Shown: positions 12,901 through 27,873, counted from the first letter of the stretch. The stretch is 64,000 bases of DNA from Beaufortia kweichowensis (GCA_019155185.1 CM032818.1:2215433-2279432); one strand, 5' to 3'. Numbers and translations: made by a program. The notes: generated by a model from the sequence alone, not told the origin.

Positions 12901-12951
12901 TTGTGTGTGTGTGTCGCGCTGGGAACTAGCAAGACACACACACACACACAC
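12901..12951. repeat. inverted TG/CA microsatellite hairpin
   Basis: A GTGTGTGTGTGT arm, a 21-base loop beginning CGCGCTGGGAACTAGC, then an ACACACACACAC arm. The arms can pair along their full length. Confidence 0.8.
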
Positions 12952-14064
12952 ATTGGTAATGAGGCTGCAAAACCTTGTTACCGAAATAAACAAACTTATG
13001 TTCGTCAATTAAAATCACTTACGCTTAAACAATCAAAACATGAGCTAATTATCCTCTTGATACTTTACCCACGATTCTGTGTCGAGTTACTCAGCAACAA
13101 AGACATATGCTATCTTAATTAAAAGCCGTCCAATGACAGCGCAAGGCAGAGGCTCTTGACCTAAAGTCTCCTTTTAGGAGACCTTTTCTCTAAATGGTCT
13201 TTTCTTTTAATAACAAGCATACTATTCCTTTCTTCCCTCTTACTTCTTGTTACTTGAAATAAAACATCCAAATTATGCAACCCAAGTGCAAACACATTCC
13301 CTTAACCGAGCTGTTTGGACCCAAAAATGTGCATTACGCATTCCTGTAATACAATCCACATGTCCCGTGTGAGTCACTTGCATCTACTGTGTTAATTTAA
13401 ACTGATAAAGTTCGACTGTAAATGTGTACGTGTGTGTTTGTGTACAGCGATCTGTGATATTTAGACTCTTTGTTTCCACACCAAGGAAAGCAGGTGGTCG
13501 CATTAACCTCTCGAAAACAAACCTTGCACCTTTTCCTTTTCACTATAGGGGGTTTTAACAAAACAACCTCCCAGACAAGTGCATTAGCTGCACACCGACT
13601 GGAGCTCTTACCTGCAATCATCATTCATCACGTTGGAAATGAAAATCCTTCCCTAGAAACCCTTTGGGCTGGAGAAAGCTGTGACTATAGGCTGTTTTCA
13701 TGCAGCTAGAGAAACTGGCCCTCAGCGGTCGGTGGCATGACCCTCCATTTGCCTTTTTCCTTTACTTCTTTATTGGCAGAATCTGTCGAAAAGCATGTTC
13801 AGGTCACATTTCAAAAAGTAGAAATTATATTTAGCATTGAGGATGATAAAGCCTTCAGAACATTAAGATTTTTCCCACTGTGTGACAGATTTTTTATTTT
13901 AATATTTAAACACATTTTTCCTACAAATTTGTCTTTTTTACTATAATGCATTTGGACATTTTACTTTTGAGGGTTTTCTTATTATTCTAAATGGTAATTC
14001 TCATTAGATTTTCAGTTCTGTAATTCAGCATTTTCATATTGTTTCTAAAATTCCTGCATAACTT

Positions 14065-14225
14065 TATTTCGTTTCCAGGACACAAAAGAAGATATTTTGA
14101 TGAACGTTGGTAACCAAACAACATTGACACCCATTGACTTCCATTGTATGAACACAAAACCACAGAGACATTTCTCAAAATATCTTCTTTTGTGCTCTAC
14201 AGAAAAAAAGAGTCATATATGAGTT
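14065..14225. mobile_element. family A MITE fragment
   Basis: Contains ACACAAAAGAAGATATTTTG, GTTGGTAACCAAACAACATT, CATTGACTTCCATTGTATG and CTCAAAATATCTTCTTTTG, the central palindrome of family A. Terminal ends not recognisable. Confidence 0.7.
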
Positions 14226-17200
14226 ATGAAAGACATGCATGTGAATAACTGATGACAAAGGCAGTATAACAACAATGATATATACATACTTACACAGTTT
14301 TATAGTATGATACTATACTGGTTATGAGTGCAAAAAATACACAGCATTTTATTTGATCAAAACACAACATACTTTTCTTCCCTATAGTGTTATAAACATG
14401 AGCTCATTATTTTCAGGTTTCCTAAAAATTACCCTCTCTGCAATACCTAGTGTAGTTCTCAGGAGGTTTCAGGGCTTTTCTAGCAACTTTTCGGTGGGAG
14501 AAAAACTAACCTTTGAGGCAAGTGTTGTCAGATAACAAATGCAAACCCCCATCGTGAGGGAGTTACCGTGAGAAGTGTTGCCTTACAGATGCCATATCGT
14601 CAGATACTGAGAGGTCAGAACGAGGTTGTCAGTGGATTTATGAAGGCAGAGATAAACCTCCAGAACCTCCGTCTGCACCCTGGGGTCCCTCCTCTCTGCC
14701 CCATCCCGCGGGAGGGCGTATCAGGGGTTAGATGAGGTGCTTTCCCCGCTGACTGACAAGAGCGTCTGATCTTCAGGTGCTTTAGAGAGAAAGTGAAAGA
14801 GAGAGGATCAATGGAGTCAAGTGACAGCACATGCTATGTACATATTTATTTGGGAAAAGATGGGATTGTGAGGTTCGTTTATCTATTGAAAGTTGAAAAA
14901 AATAACATTTACTACTTTATCAAAGCGTGACATATCCATTGGCTGAACAAATAACATTGATGTAACACTGACCTTGATGATGTAAGATATTGTATTTGTT
15001 CACAACAACAATTATGAATGTAAGTAAGGTCACATTTGATTTCCTGTTGACTTTAAACTGAAAGTATCACTGTCTTTCACTTACACATGTGTTTATGAGT
15101 TGGTGTGTGTTCCCTGACCTCCGCTCCTCTTCCGTCAACCCGCACGGTCCGTCATCTCGTCCGTGTTTGATGGGTCTGACCGCCGTGAAACCCCCGGAGC
15201 GAAAAGGTCGCCGGATGATTTGACAGAAATCTCCCTCGTTCTCTCGCTGACAGGTGAATCGTTCATGTGAGGAGACAACAGAAACAAGGAGCACAACAGA
15301 AAGTTGACATCTGCAACATTAGTTTTATCAACAACAAATTATAAAGAAAAAAAAATTGCCCTACCTACAATTCTATTTGAAGATATTAAATATAGTATGT
15401 ACTAAATATATTTACTTTTATTAATTCGCAGACAATTGCAATAGCAATTTTTTATCATCGTCTACAATTTTCCCTGTAATCTTTTATAATCTGTGTGACT
15501 TTTGACGTGTGGAAATCAATGACCTGACACTAGGTTTAATTAAACTGTTTGTACTGCTGTAGCACATCCACCCACTTCCTGTTCACAGTAATTCACCTGC
15601 CATTCCAACAAAAGTCACGACTGTGTTCGGATTTATATCGATGTTATTGTGCAACTTTGAAGTCTGATTACTCGACTTAGTCAGGCAGATAAAGCAACAA
15701 GCAAAACCGCGTGATAGCACAATCGATATCAGTGTATGTCAAAACGAAATATTTTGCGAAACATGTTTGGCGAAACTTTGTTATTTGGTGAAGACTAAAA
15801 AAAAACTAAACAATGCACGATACATGACAGCAAAACAGAATTGCTGTGTGATTGGCATGCTAGTTGTTTATAAAACATGACTTCTATAATCAGTCGTCTT
15901 TTATTATTTTCTATAAAACGAGGTGCGCAAACCTTGAAGGGAGCCTCCGATACGCGTGAAATTGGCTGATTTTGTTTTTTGTTTAAGTCTGAAGCAATTA
16001 ATTTCTCGCTGTTCTTCAGGGAATGTTATAGGAGAATACCCACACAGACACGAATCGTCTCTGAGATACAAAAGAGAGAACGATACAAAGAAAAAAACGA
16101 GAGATGGAACAGACTTTCTCTTCTGTTTCATTTCACAATTGAAAGTAAATGAGAAATCGTATCTTTTTAAAAAGAAAAATGTTAACGTGATGTAATGAAA
16201 TGGATAGTTTAAGCCTCATTTCATAAAAATGCAAATGACAAACTTGCCTGTCACAATGCCTACAGTGTCCTACAACACATTTTTACTGCGGTAAAATTAG
16301 TATAACACAAATCAAATGCATTGTAAAATCTTTTTGGTCCAATGTAGTCGATTTTAAAGCAGTGAAAATCTCAATATTGTGTTATTTCTATCTTTAGTAT
16401 AGTTAGGGAGTTTTTGAGTCCCAAGTTGAACTCAAAGGTCATTTCTTACTCACGAGTATGTGTTTTGAATAGAGTTTCAGCGGATGATGATGATCATTTA
16501 ACACTCTCCTCCACCACCCTCTGTAGGCAATGACAAGCAATTTGCTGTATGAAGACAATGAGAAATAGAGCAGAATAATATTATCTCTGCACATGGGGGG
16601 CAGATACAGCTTACAAACACAGAGGTGAATACATATGGGTGGTGTTTGAGGATCACCGGTACTTCTGCAGAAGTCCTTGAGACATCAGGACAATACCGCC
16701 GGGGATCTGAAAAAACACAGGCGTCTGCATCTCACGGGCATGTTTGGAATGACATATCACAACCTATAGCTTTTAATGCAAATAGTATGCAGTATGCATG
16801 ACCACACAGTATTAGCATACTTATGTATACAAGAAATTCTGTCCAGTATGCAAACACAACACAGTATGCAAACACAATACACAAAGCAATGTACTTGGCT
16901 TGACTATAATCTTAATTAGATTATTTTCAGAATGCAAAAATGAGATTAAAATGCAAAACAAATGTATTAATGTACTGTATGAGATGCACTCTTGAGATGC
17001 TGATGATGTTCAAAAGTATTAACCTTGTTTCAGCAGCTGCTTCAAAAATTCCTTGAAAGAAAGAAATAAGAAAACACAAATTAGACAATTATTTACATGC
17101 AGGAAGAATACTATAATATTAATGTGGATAGCATAGTTTGAATATGTAAAATGTTCAGGTTTATATTGAAATCTTTTTGCAAACTTTTGTACCAGTTTGA

Positions 17201-17374
17201 GACATTTTTGAGATTTGTCATGAAACCAGATGCGTCTATTTTGATCTCATTGCCATCTAGATCTCTCTTCTCTTCTTGTTTTCATTGTTGTTTTGCCTTA
17301 CAGAAGCTTTAATTGACTTTTTTAGACTTTCCTAATTTAGTCGTCTTGTGTTTTGTATGTGTATCCAGGGAGTG

Positions 17375-17855
17375 CACTGCAAAAAACTTTCTTACGTAGT
17401 TTTCCAGTACAAATATCTAAAAACTCAGATCTGTTTACATTTTCTTATCTTGTTGATCTGAAAAGTTACCCAAGATATTAACTAATATTATAAATGCAAG
17501 TTAGTTTATGCTTGAGCAAAAACATCTGCGAATGGGGTGAGAAAAATACACAATCTTACAAGAATTTGTACATATTTTACAAGGTGGATAATTCATACAA
17601 ATTCGTAAAATCTCATTTGTACGTATTAGTATGATTTGCCTTCTCACCAGTGACGTTCTGGTTAGGGGTTGGGCCTTTATCTTTATTATTTTCCTAATAA
17701 TTGTATGCTGTTGTATGATTTACATTGAACAAATTAATAAGAATTAACCACCTCGTAAAATCTGTATGAATTCCCGTAAGAACAGTTTGGATAAATAAGT
17801 TTGAATTAAATACCCAACAAAGAGGTAAAACTAAATTCAAGTTTATTTTGCAGTG
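17375..17855. mobile_element. family B MITE interrupted by a nested element
   Basis: Left end CACTGCAAAAAACTTTCTTA and right end GTTTATTTTGCAGTG delimit the element. The left arm includes AAACATCTGCGAATGGGGTG, then family B sequence breaks off at about 17556 and resumes near 17800, with a different repeat between. Confidence 0.65.
17556..17795. mobile_element. nested palindromic repeat (family G)
   Basis: Contains ATTCATACAAATTCGTAAAA and TCTCATTTGTACGTATTAG at one end and CCTCGTAAAATCTGTATGAA at the other, giving inverted arms about 170 bases apart. Inserted within a family B copy, so it is the younger of the two. Confidence 0.55.
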
Positions 17856-20800
17856 TATTTGACCAACCGAAGGGTCTGAATGCTTCTCAACACAAACACA
17901 TTTAAACTCACACACGTCTGATCAACACAACCGCATTATATACAGTACAACCAAACATACACAAACTGCCACCAATGCTCCATGTTTTAATAACAAAACA
18001 GTCTGAGGTGCAACGCCTTCAAAGCCTAGTTTTTCCAATACCATTTCCTACCCAAAATCAGCCATGAAAGGCAATATATTCAGATTTCCCAGGACACTAT
18101 GAGCTATTAAAAAAGAAAAACAAAGTCTTCCCTACACTTTTCTTCCCTATTCTTTCCGATTAAAAATCCCCTTTTCCTTCTCGTGTGTGCATATATGTAT
18201 GTTATTTTGAGTATGTGCCGTCAACATTGTGCATATTTTCTATGCATGTTCAGTGTCTAAAAAAACTCGACTCTCTATTTTTTCCCCCCAGAGGAAGAGA
18301 GTAAAGCTGTGAAGTTCAAACTGCTAAACCTGCACAGCTCTGATGGGCTGCTTATCAAGAGCCAACAGTAAAAAACTGACAGTATGTGCTGGCTTTTAGT
18401 GTGCGTGTGTGCGTGCGCTGAGATATTTTAAGCAAAGACGTGCCTGAGAGACTTCCAGCGTTTCCTCGCGGAGATCTACTCCAAATGATGAACGGAGAAG
18501 CGTTGCTTTCCAAACCTCTCAAAACTCCCAGAACACTGGAAAAATAAATGAATAAATTAATTAAAGAAAGCTTAATTTATTTACTTTCTTGTACACAGGG
18601 AATAAAAATTAATACTTCCTGTCATCGCATTAAGCTAAAAGTGGCACAAGTAGAAGTTGCCTAATGAATGTCGGCTAATGAGAATTAATTTTAGACTGAG
18701 ATTTTAATGTTTCGGACATGACTTTTGTTCGCTCGGAGAGTTTGCATACTACACATTTAATTTAGAACACACCAATCGTATTTTTACCATTATAGTCATT
18801 TTGCAATTCAGAAGTAATACCTAAGCATCCTTAAAAAAAGATACACTTACTTATTTACATCTAAGCTTTCAGATAATTCTGGAAAAGTAGGAAAATAATT
18901 TTTTTTTCTTTAAATTAAGTTTTGTTTTCTTTATAGTTTATTTTAGTATATATGTTTATATTCTGTATTTGGAATCAAAAGTTTCATCAAGTTCATCAAG
19001 TTGCTATAAAAGCAAATAAATGTACACAAGCAATTTTGATTTGATGTTGACTTGAAATACACAAGGGCATTCTGGGAAACATCCCCTAAAAACACATCCA
19101 CATATTCTCAGTGTATTCTCAGGTAAATACCAAGATTCGGCTAAACCACCACCAGAAGTCACTCTGCAATTTACTCACTAACTGAGTGGAGCTGTCAATC
19201 ATCCAGAGCAACCAATCAGATCTTACAGAATAAAGTCTGATCACCACCCACTTCCTGTGACAGCTCGTTCCCACTCACTTCATTTCTCCAGCTCAACTCA
19301 TTTCACAGAATTTAATGCTGAGAGCTATTTGAGACTCTAAATCTGAGTTAACATTTTTAGCACCAATTAGCATAGCAGCAGTTCAACAGCCTCTAGCTGG
19401 ATGTTTGTTTTGTTTGCAACCCACACCGCTAATTAACACAACTGATGTTTTTAGATGAACCGAACTGTCAAAACTGTCTCCATCAAACCTTGGATCAATA
19501 AAAAGACAATTACATGAATTCTCATTCTACATGATTTTCGAATCGTCGTCATCCCATCCGTGATTTATGGGAAACAAATAGGCTACTACAACATTGTAAC
19601 TCAACTATGCGTTATTTTCTTTTATGCTTATTGAGAGCGACTGCAGGCTAACAAAAGATATTTGCAGAGTAGCTTTAATACCATAAGATGCTAAACAAAG
19701 AGGTTCAGTGGTTTATTTTATATATATATATATATATAGCTTTTATCTGAGATGGAGAAGGTCAGAGGTCTGATCTTCACCACATCCTTCAGAAGGACCT
19801 GTGTTTCCATCACGGTCTCCATCGGCAGCCTGTCCGGCCTGATGGGTCTCATGTTTTTTCCTCTCTCTCTTCCTCGCCCGACACGTTGATTTGTTCGCTC
19901 ATTATTTTTAGCCGACATATCTGATGCCGGAGACTGCTTCATTTATCAGCGTCTGTGAACTTGTTTTATCAACCCTATCCAGCATCCCTTTAGTTCATAC
20001 CTCTGTCTTTTCCTCCTGCTTATTCTTGTGTTGTTATTCTCACAGCTGTGTTAGAGATTTTGTGCAGTTTTATGGATACGCTAGACGGGTGCTTTTCTAT
20101 ACACAAATAAAAGATTAAGGTGGAAAACCGAAAACGGTTACATTCTGTTTAGCACATTTCTTTGCGGTAAAATACCGTTTTGTGAATTTGTCCCTCTGTG
20201 TTTAAAAGCCAGTATGTAAGAGGACCATAAACTGTTGCCGTTCTTCTCCTTTCCCTGATGCCTATGAAAGGTTAAACCCTGTTAATGACTGCGGGGTGCC
20301 AATGGGAGACTGCGGGATTGTGGGTAAAGGTCATGGCTGCATGCAAGCGGAGCATAATAAATGCTGTGTCTCTGGAGGTAAATGTTACATTCTGTATCAC
20401 ACACACCCGCATGCAAACACATTCACAAACACTCAATACGTATTCTGGGCATCAACGTTTCGGCTTTCAAAACCATCTTGTAACCAATCGCTGACAGAAA
20501 ATTAATAAATAACGTCATGTATGGTAATTCGCTGGGGTCCATTGAAGTGACCCTCTGCCCTCCTGCGGGATTTCAAAGTAAACTTCAGAGCAGATAATAA
20601 CAGAGATGCTTTATAAGCGAAACTGAACTACACTAGCCATGTCTGATTCTTGAATTAATTGTTTATGCAGCTTTTTCCAATAAAATGTTATACAGGGTTA
20701 TAAAAGCGGCCTGAACAGCTTTGTTTAAATGGCAGATGACTTGTAAAACGTATCGTCATAGAAGTTTAGATTATATTTAGGCAACAAAAACGCTTCTCAT

Positions 20801-21151
20801 AAACATCCGGCACAGCGTGAGGTCGGGATGTTTGATGACGGTTTAAACGCTGAGGGAGAGGAACGTGATAAGAGAAAAGCACCTGCGAGGTTCACAGCTG
20901 GAGAGATGCATGCTGGGATTGCTAAACTTAGAAACGCAGAGACCATGTGGTTCATCCGTTCTATGAATCATTAACTAATTACTGAATTATTCAAAAACAA
21001 GCTACTCTTCCATACAAACCTTGAATGTGACAGGCTGTGTTCAGAATTACATTCTTATTGGGCACTAAATAGTCTGCAGAATATTCTGTGTGCATAAATA
21101 GTGGGCGTGAAAGAGGAAGAATGCATTATGCAAGCATGAATGTTACAAATA

Positions 21152-21384
21152 CACTGCAAAAAATACACATCTTACTTGGTATGTTTGTATTTTTTTGCAG
21201 TAAACAAATTCTTAAATCAGGATACATTTTCTTGACAAGTGAAATGACCAAAGATATTAATCTTGTCATCTAAAAAAATATGATCAATTTTAAAATCAAC
21301 TAAAGTATAAAGTATTTTTTCATAAAATAAGACTTGTACTGCAAAACAAGACATGAAAAAGTAAGAAATTAATTTTTTGCAGTG
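21152..21384. mobile_element. family B MITE, both ends present
   Basis: CACTGCAAAAAATACACATC at the left and TTAATTTTTTGCAGTG at the right form inverted ends; inside are TCTTAAATCAGGATACATTT, AAATGACCAAAGATATTAAT and ACTGCAAAACAAGAC. Complete but short copy. Confidence 0.75.
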
Positions 21385-21549
21385 TAGTAGTATGCAACAT
21401 CGTTTTTTACATGACCTTAAAATTATTTAAGTAAGTGGAGTTTGTTACTAGACTTCAAAAACATTTAATTAATATTTATATATTTAAATATTTAAAAATA
21501 TTGTATTCAATTTTGTGTAAACATTACATTCTGTAGTTAAAAATTGATG

Positions 21550-21805
21550 TTAAAGCTGCAAGCCATAACATTTGCCTCTGTATAAAAAAAATGCAGGTTA
21601 CTTTACATATTTATCCTTATGTAAGTAGAAAAACAACCAACATTTTACGCAAAATCCAACCCGAGGTAAATTATAAATCATTATTATAAGCTTATCATTG
21701 TGAATTCAAGTAAGAAAAAAAGAGACTGATTTGAACACTGATTTATGTACTTAGTATAGTTATTTTGTCTTTTTTAATTTTAAAAGTTATAGATTGCAGC
21801 TTTAA
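21550..21805. mobile_element. palindromic MITE, family C (TTAAAGCTGCA type), complete copy
   Basis: Begins TTAAAGCTGCAAGCCATAAC and ends AGATTGCAGCTTTAA, an inverted pair. The interior includes AAATTATAAATCATTATTAT and TGATTTGAACACTGATTTAT. No open frame. Resembles a common fish short element. Confidence 0.7.
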
Positions 21806-24800
21806 ATAAATGCAGGTGATATTAAAATTATTTTTAAATTTAGCGCATTGCGTTGTGGTATACAGTAATCCATGTAGTATGCTCTGTTGTATATTGCACA
21901 TTTTGAAAAATGTAGAAGTTATCTAGGTGCATAATTTATACGGCCAACATAGTGCAAACGTTTCCAAATATAGACACAGCTGGCATAAAGCACAGTAACA
22001 AAAACAATTAGCTTCTTACAGAAAAGAAAGCTTCTTGATGTGCTGTGACAACCGCTGTGAAAAGCGTAGTAATCGTATGCTAACCGTAGCTAATGCTAAA
22101 GCACATGACAGCATGAAGTGATGGACAGATGGGCATCTCGATCTGTTCCACCTCTGTGTCACTCTGTCTGATAATAAATCAAGCTGTTTGATGGTGTGAC
22201 GCTCGGCTGGAATTAGTCATATAAAGCCAAGGGATCGATATCATCTCTTTGAATCAGATGGGCAACAAAGCCTTCACCAACCCCCATCCAAACCTCGCAA
22301 CTTTGCAAGGTTGCTCTCATGTCACCATTTGAATAATACTTTGAAAAGCAAAACATAAAGAACGGTCAAGGACAAGATAGACAGCAAATCAATTGCTTGT
22401 CCTAGACTGGAATGAGATTAAATTGAGACTTATGTTTAACCTTACTGTTTCTTTAGATATTTTTAGTAAAACATCAAGTAGTAATCTTCTCAAACTGACC
22501 AGACAAAAAAGTCAGATCTTAAACAATTATCATCAAATTCTTCAATAACTAAATGATCTGATCAATGCTATCCACATTGATTTTTCTCAAAATACAAATG
22601 TAAACTCTTTGATATTTCAGAAGTTTCTCAGAAACGCTAATGAGATTAAATAAGGTGAGACTTCTTTATATATTTGTCCTAAAAAAAACCTCAAGAAATC
22701 TGTCTAGTTTCAAAAGATCTCAACAATGTCTTAAACTATAGACATTGTTAAGACTCTATGCTTCAAAGTCTCAATATCAACTCAAACATTTCTCATCAGA
22801 TTATTCAAAGACCAAATAATCTGATCATTTGATGAAATCCACACACTGTATGCTAACAATTTACAGTAATTTACTGCTACTTTCTTTCTCTGAGACAGCA
22901 ATAAGCTTACAGAAAATAGAGATATACAAACAACAATTTCTGCTCCTAAGATTAATTAAATTTAGTTTTAATATTTCTAATATCTTTCTATTAGACTTCT
23001 TCCAAAGTACTTTAAGAGACGCATAAGACAAAGCTTATACTGTAAACAAAACATAATCGAGACCCCTACAGGCAAAAAACACTGCAACCTAATTCACCTA
23101 AAACACCCACTTATGGGTCACAGCTTCTGAAAGTCAACGCTGCCGATGTTTTTCCTCACCACGAGTTTAAAGACATTCAGACAGATCACATAAGCAAAGA
23201 GACGATTCCACGGACGCAGCATGAGCTGAATAAGTACCTCTCTCAGCCCAACCCAAACACCAGGCTGAAATATGATGACCTGGATGCATTAGATTTCACA
23301 GGGATTTGTATCGCTGTGAGCTTGCATTAAAGATACCCTTCAGACAGCTGTTTCTGGCAAAAGGAGCTGTCATGCAGATTTTTCTGCAAGCGGCTTCGAG
23401 CAGACAAACAGGAGATGCTGCGTGCGGCGTGAGAAATCTCAGCGGAGAGGAAAAGGCGTGAAGCCGCAAGCGTGGGAGAAATAAAAGTTGTTATTTAAAC
23501 GAGTTAAACAGGACCGCTCCCATCTGTAGGTGCGCGGCTAGCATTGAGGAAAGAGAGTTAATAGTTCGAGACCTGGCATGTTCTGAGATCTCATTGGTTT
23601 TTATTACCTTAGGGGCTAAAGGCCTGTCTATATTATCAGGAGCGGGGAATGTATTGCGAGGCTGAAAAGATTGAGCGCCGCGTTTTTTTCTGGCTCAAGG
23701 ATTGTTCAAAGTGAACGTGCCATTGCAAGGATTTCTGTACTTTACTGTTAGCAGACTTGAGCTTAGGAAATTACTTTTTTTACCCGCTATTACAACACTT
23801 AAAGAATCAAAAACAAGTGATCAAAGATAACATCACGATACATTTTACTTTTACTAATATTAATAGTAATATGGCACATAAGGGCGAGACTTGAGTTTAC
23901 TGTAAATAAAGATTTGATTGGATTTTTACATCTTTGCACAGTTTATATACAGTATACGGTTATGCAAAGCAAATATGGTACACTGAAAGACTAACATGGG
24001 TTCAACATTCAGGTAATGCTAATAAAATGTATAGCTCTCTGTTAAATGTATAGATGGCATTCATTTTATATACAATATAGTTCATATCATCTCCTGTACG
24101 GCCTTGTTGACATTACAAGAACAAGAAAAAGTTCACGAAGAGCGTCGTCGTACTTTGCTGAAAGCAGACACGTTTTCTTTTAAATGACATACATGATGAA
24201 TCACAGACAATGAGACCAAGGACATCGAATAAGCAATTAAATAGTGTCATTAATTCTGGTTTTAAAAGTAATTCCAGATGTTCTGGCAAAAAGAAACATT
24301 TTCAATATAGTATCATTAATATGATGGACAAAACAATTGACAGAGATAAACATTCTGTGAATCAGACCGCTATGAAAAGCGCACGAGAGAGCCGCTCGTG
24401 ATTCACCACACAACAAAAGAGACCTTTCTGTAGGACATCGTTTTGCGTGTTGTGGTTTTTTCCAAAGTATTCTGCATTTGCTCGTGCAACATGTGAACGA
24501 TGTATTCGGCTGAGGGACAAAAATCGCAAAAAGTCTGACCTGAAATGCGAATGCAGAAATGTAGATGATCTGCAGAAATCCTGTAAGAAAACAGAATGAT
24601 AGTGGTCACAAAGTATGTAACTTTTTCATTGATAAAAAAATAATCACACAAATACTATTTTATCTTTTGACTAACTTGTAAAATTTGCTTCGTTTGAAAC
24701 GCCTTATGTTCTTAGTGCGTTGAATTCAAACTTTTCAAAGCAGAGAGTAAAGATCAATACAAACGTTCTTGAATGAGTTTCAAAGACAGCCTGCGTTCTT

Positions 24801-25525
24801 ATCAAAACAAATGTAATCTTTTAACTATAAATAAACGGGCTGTTTGTAGCCGCTCTTTGTCTTGGATGCGTTTCAATTATCAAAGCAAACCATTTCTCGT
24901 AGAAATTTTACACGTGGGCCCTGACAGCCTACAAACAAACCAGAATCAATGCAGAAGGAGTTTGAGACTGAAGCTTGGCATGAGAATGAAGGGGTATAAT
25001 AGACAGATTATGTGCACACCACTCATCATCCCATGGGTACGACTGAGTGATGTCGTTCCTGGAAGTTTAAAAAAGAGAATGAGTATGAAAGAAAACATGG
25101 CTGGCTTTCTTTTATGAACTCACAGCATTGCTTTTACAAATTCTTAAACAAATCCTTCTGTCTGTATCGAGCAATTTAAGCTGATAACGCAGCCGAGAGT
25201 CATTCTGTGACACCACATGTTTGCTGTTGGGTTAAGATGAAGAAGAGATTAGACGTGGTGACATAGAAACAGCTGGGGAACTTGTGCCTGTCTGATAAGA
25301 AATACGACTATTGATCTTTAAAAGTTACTTTAAATAGTTTTTACCACTATACACTTGCACACTAAACACATTTGTTTATGTTGTTGATATTTGTTTATGA
25401 TTTCATTAATCAGGTTTTTAGAATTGTCACATTCATAACAGTCCATATTCCTCATAAATGAACACAAGAAAAATTAAATAAAATATTTTGTGTTCTTTGA
25501 AGAGTCATCTCTTCTTCATTTGTTG

Positions 25526-25620
25526 GGTATTATTGCTTCTGGTTTGTGTATTTTAATTCACAGAAATCCTACTGGTTTGTCTCAAAACATTTTAATCTCA
25601 TCCATAAAATGTATTATTCA
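25526..25620 (+). repeat. interspersed repeat shared with 56834
   Basis: GGTATTATTGCTTCTGGTTT and the bases up to GAAATCCTAC (25572) recur at 56834-56880 with one difference; similarity continues weakly downstream. Family unknown. Confidence 0.65.
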
Positions 25621-27667
25621 TTTTATTAAATGTATAACTTGTGCATAGACTGATGTTTTTTTGATGTTTAAAAAACATTTTTGTGTGTTACTTCAGCATT
25701 CGGCTGGCTACTGTAGTTACAATGCAATCAAAACTAAAATACTTCAAACTGCGTTTTGTACTTTCCAAAAAGGTCTTTTGGAACTTTAACATAAAGTTTT
25801 AGTTTTATATACAGTATGAAACATGGAGAAAGTAAATGCGCAATCAATGTTTCCAATTTTATATTGTGGTATTACACAAAAGCTCACAGGGGCCAATTTA
25901 TCAAAGAGGGCAGAATATAACAGAAAACATTATTTTCCCCCCTTAATTTTCTCGCAGAATACGCAAGAGCCATAAACTAAAGTGACTTCTGGGGGAATGG
26001 ACCATTTCGACTCTATTTAATATTTGATGAGCCGCTAATAACGAAGAAGAGGGAGGTAAACAAAGAAAGCGTTGGTCAGCTCATTGCTACTGGTTATCTA
26101 AACGTCTATTGATTCCCAGCAGAAAAATATAGATTGGTGGCATTACGGTGCGTAGGAGAACAAAGCTTCGCCTGAAAGTGGGACATTGGTTTCCCATCGG
26201 AGAACTTGAACATTAAAAAGTCCATTTGTGGAAGTATTGTTTCTTTTATTTTTTTAAAAGCATAGGACAAAAACAAAGGATTGAAATCACGTCCGACACA
26301 ATGAATCAGGAGAAGAAATTACAAAATAGCTACAGTCTTGTAATGGTGGGTAATACAGTCAAAATGAGGTAACGTATAACAGATTGTACAGTCTTTATCG
26401 ACTGACTGCAGTAGAAATGCTGTCGGCAAATTGTAAATAGTAAGTTGTCAGATGCTGTTGGCCAGCAATGTATGAAATTCCCCGCTGGGTTGTGTTATTG
26501 CTTTTAATTGGCTAATTCATTTACACTAATTCACTTACAACACCGTGGTATTCTGTAAAGTCTGCACACATTCACGTGGCAACAAACACACACACCGAGT
26601 CGAGACTCTCCAGCGACTCTCCTGAGGGCTTTTTTACCCAAGAGTTAATTATACGTGTGATCGTGAGCTGTATGTTAAACAGCTCTCGACGGGCTCTTCT
26701 CGACTGAGTGTTTGGTTTGTATTGGCAATCTATCTGAAACGCTGCATGTTTCGAATCAATAAGCGCCAGTAAACTCACACGCGGCCACCCCATCACGCTG
26801 AAACCAATGTCCAGTAGATTACTTTTGAGAGTCGCTCGTGTGTCAAAGCTGTCATCTTAGCTTAGCATTTTGTTGTTGTGAAGAATCAATATGATAAACC
26901 TCAAGGGAACTTTTGTAACAATCTGCTTGTTAACTCATAGGCGAAAAAAACACATGAATCAGCAAAGTTACAGTATTGCACGCTTAAGTGCTCCAATCTA
27001 AATATGACAATGAAGTCATAATTTACATTTATGATGGTTGAACAGATTCTGTTATATGTTTTTATTTTGTAAATCCTCGACTGGTCCGTTCAGAGGAAAG
27101 CGGTTTAATACCGTATTGTTATTGCGTTTTAAAGAGCTCTGTGTGGTGGCCGTTCAGCTAAGCAGATTACGCTAATTAGCACTGATGCTTAAACCTAATG
27201 AATGTCAAAATTTAACCAGATTTATTTCAACTTAAACCCTGAGGACTGCCGTCCATAATTCAGGACTCTGTCATAATGATATAAAGTGTATGCTTACTTC
27301 ACTCTCTATTAGCTTAGATTTTAAAGATTTGAAAAAATACTAGCCTATGCTACTTTTCACTGTTTTATTGAATTTGCTAAAATGGGCCGCACATTTTTTT
27401 TCTCTATAAACACGTCAGCCATATGTTGACCCTACAGTCAGCATCTAGCATCCCAAGTACCTGTTTCTAGAAGATTCCTGTGGTGATAAATATGTCTAGC
27501 GTAGCACCATCTGTGTGCTATTAGGCCAACGCTGGGGGTATCACTGCTGACGAAGAGTTGATAACAAACAAGCAAACTGTTCTGAGGGCAGCCTGAGGTG
27601 AAGATGGGAAATAATACCACTCCTTGCTGTTGAAAAAACAGGGAAAGACTCAAAATTTTATAAAAAA

Positions 27668-27737
<70 letters not shown>

Positions 27738-27842
27738 GTCTGTCCTTCTGTCTGTCTATATATCTGTAACTATCTACTGTATTTCTATATCTAAATTATC
27801 TATCTATATCTATCTATATCTATCTATCTATCTATCTATCTA

Positions 27843-27873
<31 letters not shown>

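Larger units (their letters stand above)
10621..27667. other. gene-free stretch, distal desert part 2
   Basis: Unique and AT-rich sequence with scattered MITEs. No open frame above 115 residues and none with a recognisable family. Between 22390 and 22830 the phrase AATGATCTGATCA or AATAATCTGATCA recurs, suggesting an old unclassified repeat. Confidence 0.5.
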
